12,569 nucleotides of DNA. It comes from Prasinococcaceae sp. CCMP 1430 (Eukaryota; Prasinodermophyta; Palmophyllophyceae; Prasinococcales; Prasinococcaceae). The position numbers and the translations under genes were made by a program. Each line of letters begins with the position of its first letter. Within the stretch, counting starts at the first letter, position 1. The stretch lies in the NCBI GenBank assembly GCA_013416795.1, contig RQSC01001337.1:101361-113929 (forward strand), given 5' to 3'. Shown here in pieces: positions 7,855-12,569 of this stretch. The notes below the pieces were generated by a model. That model was not told the DNA's origin. It did not search any database and saw nothing but the letters and a program-made list of their open reading frames with translations.

Positions 7855-8970
7855 ATGTGAGTCTCCCGTGGTTATTGTTCAACTCGCGGCGATATCAAAA
7901 GGTTCGGGTGGTGCGTTACCGCGCGCGCCTGATGAAGGGAGGAGCAGCGCTCGGCGGCGGGCGGGACCGGCACGCGAACGCGCGCATGGCGCAGGGGGGG
8001 TGGGGGCCGAGAGGCGTGGAGAGGGGGGACGCGACAAGCAGGCGGCCAGGGTGGCGGCGCGTGGCGGCGCGCGGGCGGCGCGGACGCCAAGGAAAACGCG
8101 AGGCCGCGCGACCCGCAGCAGCAGGGGCAGGGGCAGGGGCAGGCGACCTACAGGCCGCAGAAGGGTGAGCGTCGCGGCCGCGAGGGCCGCGGTCCCTCTC
8201 GCCAGGAACGCAAGGGCGGGCGCGGCGCCGGCGCCGCGCCCCAGCCGCCGCGCCCGGGGCTGCGCGTGCGCCCTCCTTCACAGAAGAGGAACACCGTGCA
8301 GTTCACCCCCACGCACGCGCGGCCCGACGTGCGCGTCGTGTGCGGCGATGCGTCCGCTCGCACGTACGGCACCCGTCCCACGCCGTGGGACGTCGTGCTC
8401 GTGCCAGGCTTCGCCGCGGCGCGCGACGACCTCAGCGTGTACGAGAAGCTCCTCGCCGAAATCGAAGGCACGGGCCGCGATGACATTTTCTGCCTGTGGC
8501 ACGGCGACTCGCACTACATCGCCAACGACCGCAAGGGCTGGAAGAACAACGGCTCGTGCCCAACCTTCGACGCGCTCATCAAGCGCATCGAGGTGTACTT
8601 TGGCATGACCGTCAACGCCACGCGGCTGAACTGGTACCGGGACGACTCGGAGTGGAAGCCTTTCCACTTTGACAGAGCGGCCTTCACACCCGGATGCCCG
8701 CAGAACTTCACAGTGGGCATCAGCATCGGTCCCTCAACTCGTGACATCGCCTTTGAGCACGCCGAGAAGGGCGCCGAGCGCGGCATTGGCGGCGTCACGG
8801 TGTCCGTCCCGCAGCCGAACGGATCGATGTACGCCTTCTCGGAATACGTCAACATCGAGTGGCGGCACGGCGTGCCGCAGGCGCCAGCGCACGCCCGCTC
8901 GGACAAGGAAGGCCGAATCTCGATCATCGCATGGGGCCAGGTGGAGCTCGACAGGCGCGGCGACGAGTGA
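7855..8970 (+). CDS. AlkB-like Fe(II)/2-oxoglutarate dioxygenase with Gly/Arg-rich N-terminal tail
   Basis: Proposed model: join(7855..7856, 7995..8970), 325 aa; the part from about 8041 on is secure. AlkB-family enzymes oxidatively demethylate nucleic acid bases or proteins. The signature is clear: LNWYRDDSEWKPFHFD gives N213-x-Y215 and the iron-binding H225-x-D227; the distal iron ligand is H292 (WRHGVPQ); the 2-oxoglutarate arginine is R308 in GRISIIAWG. QNFTVGISIGPSTRDIAF is the core strand region. Ahead of it, residues about 40-80 are low complexity (PQQQGQGQGQ, then Arg/Gly/Glu-rich KGERRGREGRG), suggesting RNA binding. It does not look like a close relative of ALKBH1-8; it resembles uncharacterised AlkB-like proteins of plants and protists. 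The frame has no ATG after the stops near 7930-7935. An exon ending AT at 7856 before a GTGAGT donor, spliced to G7995 after CAG, would make a split start codon (intron 138 nt). Alternatives are ATG 7986 with an intron in the tail, or a further exon upstream. Confidence 0.8.
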
Positions 8971-9092
8971 TGGGGCCCCCGTGATGCGATCGCGCGAGGC
9001 TGTGCGCGTCACTGCAATGCGTCCCACCGCGTACACACATCTGCGATATATTACACAATGCGTCCGCGCCCGCGCCAGCGAGCTCGCCTCTG

Positions 9093-10230
9093 TCACCACT
9101 CCTCGACGCGGCAGTTCGGTATGGAGAGGGGCGCGAGCCATTCGCCCTGTGCAGCGTGTGCTCTCGCCGCTGCTCCCACGGAGGCGCTCGCCCGATCAAG
9201 CCCGTCTGCAGCGCAGCTCCCGCAGAGCATCGCGGGCAGGAGCGCGGCGCAGCGCCCGCACGTGCCGTACACGCGCCCGGCGACAGCGGATGCGCCCGAC
9301 TCGCTACCCCCTCCTCTTCGCTTCCCGCGCTTCGAGGCGGCATCACCGAAGGCCCACCACTCGCACATGCCCTCGGGTTCCACCCCCGCGCGCGCCGCCG
9401 CGCGCACAAGTTTGGCAGCGGCGCAGTCGCCAGCGCCGCCGGGTACAGCTGCTGGCGCGTACACGGCTTCGAGCGTCAGCGGGGTTCGATCGTCGCCTTC
9501 ACCGAGGTCGTACGACTCTCGGATACGTGCGAGCAGCGCTGTGCTCAGAGCACGGCGCTCGGCGCGTAGGCGCTCAGCGCCGGCAGTGTCGCCTGCACCG
9601 TCCGTCGCCTCGAGGCGCTCGCTCAGTGCGCGCGTCCGCGCCATCACCGCTCGGTACTCGCTCGTGTGATGCGTGACGCGCGCGAGCGGCGGCGCCCACC
9701 CCTCGAGGTACCAGCTGCCGAGCGCGGGCTCTGAGGAGGATGCTGTCACGCACGACGTAGCGGGGCCGGGAGGTAACTGGCCTGAGAACGCCTTCAAAGT
9801 CACCCGCTCGCCAGTCTCTGTCGCGGAGGCGGCGGGGGATGGGGCAGGGACACGTGCAGCGGGCGAAAGTGCTCGCGTCAGCACGCGACGGACCACGTAA
9901 CTACGCGTGCGCGTAGAACGCGCGCAGAACGCGCGCCCACCCACCTCGGTGAGTCCCCACGAGCACGCCGAGCATTTTGCCACCGTAGCTGCCAGCCATG
10001 GTGCTGGCGCTTGCCCCTGGCACGCGCTCCACCCCCGCATCGGTGGCCGTGTCGACATCTAGCCCGCCTCGTGCGCGCACGCGTGCCATGAGGTCCGTGG
10101 CGGCGTCGAGCGCGGCCTGCGAAAGGGGTACGCCGCGCGCACCGGCACAGGACGCACACGTGCCGTCCGCGCCGTACGCGTACTCGTGCCCGAGCTCGGC
10201 GAGCCGTGGCGCGCTGCCGTCGCGCGCCAT
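9093..10230 (-). CDS. Stand-alone homologue of the N-terminal domain of RluA-type pseudouridine synthases
   Basis: Model: complement(join(9093..9817, 9945..10230)), 336 aa; the intron is 127 nt, phase 1, donor GTGGGT. The protein follows, block by block, the non-catalytic N-terminal domain of a proteobacterial RluA-like subgroup: GGKMLGVL (84-90), AFSGQL (105-110), a helical, coiled-coil-like stretch at about 145-195, PGGAGDCAAAKLV (221-233) and CEWW (247-250), then RVYGTCGRC with LLPAMLCGSC. In the bacterial proteins the last block precedes the catalytic domain, but here the frame ends 39 residues after the final CxxC, and no catalytic Arg-Leu-Asp motif is visible between 9093 and the AlkB-like stop at 8970. 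CxxC pairs at C25/C28, C282/C285 and C294/C297 could bind zinc. The role is unknown; modification of RNA by this protein alone is not supported. An upstream 8-nt exon (10386-10393) is possible. It is convergent with the AlkB-like gene, with stops 122 bp apart. Confidence 0.75.
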
Positions 10231-10385
10231 CGTCCCAGTCGCAGGGCGGCGAGCCCAGCTGCGTGGCCTCGCGCCGCGCGTCGGTCACCGGGCGGCCGAC
10301 GAAGGAAGGGAATGGGGCGGGGGGTGCGGGGAGGGGAAGGGAAGGGAGGGTGCGCCCCGCCCGCGCGCACTGGCGCGGTACACAC

Positions 10386-10393
10386 CTCCGCAT
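10386..10393 (-). other. Possible 8-nt first coding exon of the RluA-related gene
   Basis: On the minus strand ATGCGGAG is followed by a GTGTGT donor. A pyrimidine-rich tract (about 10310-10350) lies in the would-be intron 10259-10385 (127 nt), which ends CAG. Splicing AG to C10258 keeps the frame into Met10230 and would make a 348-aa protein starting MRSW. This is consistent but unproven; Met10230 could be the real start. Confidence 0.35.
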
Positions 10394-11816
10394 CCACGCT
10401 CAGCACCGCAGGACAATCAAAACAAAAACAAAAACAAAAACAAAAACAAAAACAAAAACAAAAATAAAATCAAAATCAAAATCAAAATCAGAACCTGCCG
10501 TGCAACGCGGAGCATCATCGGCAGGGGGTTTGGCCTGCCTGTCGTACCGCGTGCGCCGTGTGATACCCAACGCTTTTCCCGGCATCTTCGAGCCTCGCCA
10601 ATGCGTTTTGATGGAGGGTTCGCGTTCGCCGCGCCCCGGCACGCGGTGTCGTACGCCGGCGGCGCTTTTTACCTTTTGCGCTTCCGTTTTCGGCGTGCGC
10701 GCCCGCGCGTCGCGGGGCGGGCGGGTGTGCGTTCTGATTGGGGAATTCGCCGCGACGGGTGCGGCGGATTTCCGCGAGGTCGCGCGGCGTCGCGCGGGCG
10801 GGCCACAGCGCGCGCGCAGCGCGCGCGGGGAGGGATCGAGAGGAAGAGGGAGCCGAGGTCGGGCTCAGCGCGCGCGCGCGCGCGCAGGCGCAGCGCGCAG
10901 CGCGCGGCGCGCGAACGCTCTCTGTGGCGAGGCCCGCCACGCCGCCGCGCCGCCTCCCTGTGCCCCCCTGTGCCCCCTCAAGCCGTGCCACACACTGTGC
11001 TCTCGCGCCGCGCCGGCCAGCGGGCATGGCAGTGCGCCACCCACCCGATCCGCTTCCGTCTCCACCCCGTTTCCTATGATTTCTCCGGTGTGATAATACG
11101 AAATCAAATCCGTCGTTCCTGTGTGTCTTCTAATATGGATAAATTTGTTAATTACTGTGCCTGAAGGCGCGCGAACAACGATTTCAAAATGTACACATCC
11201 GTTGGTTGTCGCAAACCCCAGCCAGCGCCCACAGCCGCCGCACGCGCGCGCGCGCGCGTGGGGGCGCACGCGTGGGCGGGCGAGCGCAGCGCCAGAGGGC
11301 GCGCAAGGGGCTGCTCCCAGGCTGTGGGGGCGGGGATGGGCGAGGAGGGGCGCGAAGGGGCGCGTAGGGACGCCCCGACGAGGGCAGGGGGCGGTGTTGG
11401 CGCCGCCGGGGGCGAGGCGCGCGCGCATTCGTGGGCGGCGGCTCGGGCGAGGTGCGTGGGGGCGAAGGGCGGCCGCCGCGGCTTTCGCGCGTGGGCGGGC
11501 ACGGAGTGGGCATAGGGCGGTGGCTGCGGGACCTCCCCCCCCCCCCGGGCCGGCATCCCGTGCGCACCGCACGCGCTTGGCGCGGCGCAGCGGCTGAGCC
11601 TCGCGTGCGCCGCGTGGTGCACACCTCCGGTTGATGATCCATCTACAATCCAACGCTGAGCAACACATGCTGAGACACAAACTTGAGCTTTTTAACCCTG
11701 ACGGAGCGAGCGCGACGTTCGCACGCATGAGACAGGCTCGTGCCCCTCCTGGCGCTGACACCGGCTGACGCGCCTTCTTGGTCCCGCATGTGCGTGCGTT
11801 TGCCCTCTTGTGCGTC
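10394..11816. other. Long intergenic region without a convincing gene
   Basis: About 1.4 kb with no recognised product. It holds the hexanucleotide microsatellite at 10415-10490, an inverted CCAAT box (ATTGG, 10737-10741) beside GC boxes (GGGCGGG, about 10715-10725) that could serve the minus-strand gene, and long CG/GC alternating runs (about 10800-10910). An AT-rich island lies at about 11075-11205, GC-rich low complexity at 11225-11520, a C12 run near 11535-11546 and a second AT-richer patch at 11625-11700. Open frames are Arg/Ala-rich low complexity, as expected of random GC-rich DNA. Confidence 0.5.
10415..10490. repeat. Hexanucleotide microsatellite (CAAAAA)7-(CAAAAT)4
   Basis: C recurs every 6 bp from 10423 to 10459 with five A between, giving (CAAAAA)n. 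After a T variant at 10465 the unit becomes CAAAAT, with C at 10471, 10477, 10483 and 10489. One period carries two successive variants. It sits just upstream of the RluA-related gene and could lie in its promoter. Confidence 0.92.
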
Positions 11817-12107
11817 TCACGCGTGACACGCCTGCAGGATGCGAATGCGCACGCGCACACAGACCACCAGGACCGACCGTGCGCCGTGGCACCACATTGG
11901 CACCCGGGACACGTCTGCGCCCGGCGCCCGTTGCAGCTCGCGATAGGAGGTGCGGGCCGCGCGACCGCACAGCGCGCCCCCTCCCGCGCGCGCGATGCCG
12001 TCCGCGAGGCTCTTCTTCAGTTGGTCGCGAATGGCTCTCTCCCATAGCCGCGTGTACCCGTTCCCGAGGAGCAACAGCGAACCCCGCGCGTCGCGAGGGA
12101 GGATCAA
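11817..12107 (-). CDS. Possible coding exon of an unrecognised protein
   Basis: On the minus strand an open frame reads SLLLLGNGYTRLWERAIRD and on through QLKKSLADGIARAGGG to a TGA at 11817. Third codon positions are about 80-85 percent G/C by eye, and the first half looks like a normal amphipathic helix rather than Arg/Ala-rich noise. There is no ATG at the start of the frame (TTG at 12107; the frame is closed by TGA shortly upstream), so if real it would be entered by splicing. I do not recognise a family. A hydrophobic segment further upstream on the same strand (12300-12386) could belong to the same gene, but I cannot connect them in phase with confidence. Confidence 0.28.
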   Translation of the reverse strand: MILPRDARGSLLLLGNGYTRLWERAIRDQLKKSLADGIARAGGGALCGRAARTSYRELQRAPGADVSRVPMWCHGARSVLVVCVRVRIRILQACHA

Positions 12108-12299
12108 CCCTCCGCGGCGCGTGCCGTGACCCGCTATCTCGTGCCGCTCTCACCCACAGCGGATGCGGGACGAAGGTCGCGGCACAGCTCAACGCGCGCC
12201 TCGCACCAGCGCGCCGAGCGTCGCAGCGGGGCTCACACGTGAGCGCGGACGTATCTGACGCCTCTCGCGCCACACGCGAAGACAGGATGAGTGCCGCGA

Positions 12300-12420
12300 A
12301 CGCCGCCAATCCTGGCGTCCGGCCACGCACGCGAGTGCGACAACGACGGCGTTTGTCAACGCCTCCAGCCCACAGAACACACACACCCCACGCCGTCGGG
12401 AAAGGCACCAAGCAGCGTGC
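12300..12420 (-). other. Possible upstream exon with a membrane-like segment
   Basis: Minus-strand reading gives VFCGLEALTNAVVVALACVAG, a hydrophobic helix-sized stretch, then QDWRRSRHSS. Just upstream, around 12421-12460, the minus strand shows CCTAACC (branch-point-like), then CTCTCCCATCCTTCCGCTCAAG, a pyrimidine-rich tract ending in AG. This could be the 3' end of an intron entering an exon at about 12420. No donor matching the GTGNG pattern is visible between there and the window edge, so the exon remains speculative. Confidence 0.22.
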
Positions 12421-12472
12421 TTGAGCGGAAGGATGGGAGAGCTTGGTCTTGGTTAGGTGAGGGTGAGTAATA

Positions 12473-12495
12473 TTTAGGGTAAATGTATAAACCCT
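12473..12495. repeat. Telomere-like TTTAGGG and AAACCCT in inverted orientation
   Basis: TTTAGGG at 12473-12479 and AAACCCT at 12489-12495 face each other across about 9 bp in an AT-rich patch. The same AAACCCT word occurs twice downstream of HBS1 (7018-7031). Confidence 0.45.
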
Positions 12496-12569
12496 TGTCT
12501 CCCGAAGCCCTCGCCGGCGTGCGTCGCCAGGCTGGCGGCCGACTCGCCGGCGCCCGCCGCCGCGCTGGC
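12474..12569 (-). CDS. Possible C-terminal end of a gene running in from the right edge
   Basis: The minus-strand frame is open from the window edge for 31 codons and stops at TAA (12474-12476). It reads Ala/Gly/Ser-rich, then ATHAGEGFGRQGFIHLP. It is short and low in complexity, in GC-rich DNA that gives open frames easily. It is reported only as a candidate partial gene. Confidence 0.2.
   Translation of the reverse strand, partial: ASAAAGAGESAASLATHAGEGFGRQGFIHLP

Noticed and set aside
8165-8283. Intron from GTGAGC (8165) to TTCACAG (8283) within the AlkB-like tail
   Set aside because: Both sites look good, but splicing breaks the frame that reads the Gln/Gly and Arg/Gly tail straight into the dioxygenase. 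It would need another upstream frame that has no ATG. It is kept only as an alternative.
11632-11673. C/D box snoRNA candidate (TGATGA at 11632, CTGA at 11656 and 11670)
   Set aside because: The base before TGATGA is T rather than a purine, there is no terminal stem and the spacing of about 42 nt is too short.
1-12569. Bacterial origin, suggested by high GC and the RluA-type domain
   Set aside because: eL42, HBS1, EDM2-type PHD modules and several in-phase GT-AG introns, including one inside the RluA-related gene, show a eukaryotic nuclear genome.

Overview
The window is nuclear DNA from a GC-rich unicellular eukaryote. Its genes encode eukaryote-specific proteins (ribosomal eL42, the ribosome-rescue GTPase HBS1, an EDM2-type PHD-finger protein) and are split by short spliceosomal introns of 116-192 nt. 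Reading frames join in phase across GT-AG boundaries, and every firm donor begins GTGNG. There are no operons or Shine-Dalgarno-like spacing. EDM2-type proteins are best known from plants and green algae, and the AAACCCTAAACCC tract at 7018 matches the plant-type telomere unit. I therefore lean towards an alga, possibly archaeplastid, but the sequence does not settle the lineage.

Layout. (1) 1-464, plus strand: intron and last exon of ribosomal protein eL42. (2) 758-4573, minus strand, convergent with eL42: an EDM2-like chromatin protein in three exons, 1178 aa, with an EDM2 N-terminal region, three zinc-binding PHD-type modules and a C-terminal methyltransferase-like domain with NPPFG. (3) 4756-6977, plus strand, divergent from EDM2 across 182 bp: HBS1 in four exons, 573 aa. 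(4) 6978-7854: intergenic, with an AT-rich 200-bp island holding repeated GGATTC/GAATCC motifs and a telomere-like tract. (5) 7855-8970, plus strand: an AlkB-like Fe(II)/2-oxoglutarate dioxygenase with a Gly/Arg/Gln-rich tail; its start codon may be split by an intron. (6) 9093-10230 (perhaps to 10393), minus strand: a stand-alone protein homologous to the non-catalytic N-terminal domain of a bacterial RluA-type pseudouridine synthase subgroup. (7) 10394-11816: no convincing gene; a hexanucleotide microsatellite, GC dinucleotide runs and AT-rich islands. (8) 11817-12569: weak signs of one or two unrecognised minus-strand coding segments.

There is no operon logic, but three of the five genes touch RNA or translation: eL42 is in the 60S subunit, HBS1 acts with Dom34/Pelota on stalled ribosomes, and the RluA-related domain comes from a family of RNA-modifying enzymes. 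The AlkB-like protein may also act on RNA, judged by its RGG-like tail. I place no CRISPR array, tRNA, rRNA or complete mobile element here. The least familiar items are the catalytic-domain-less RluA relative and the AlkB-like dioxygenase.
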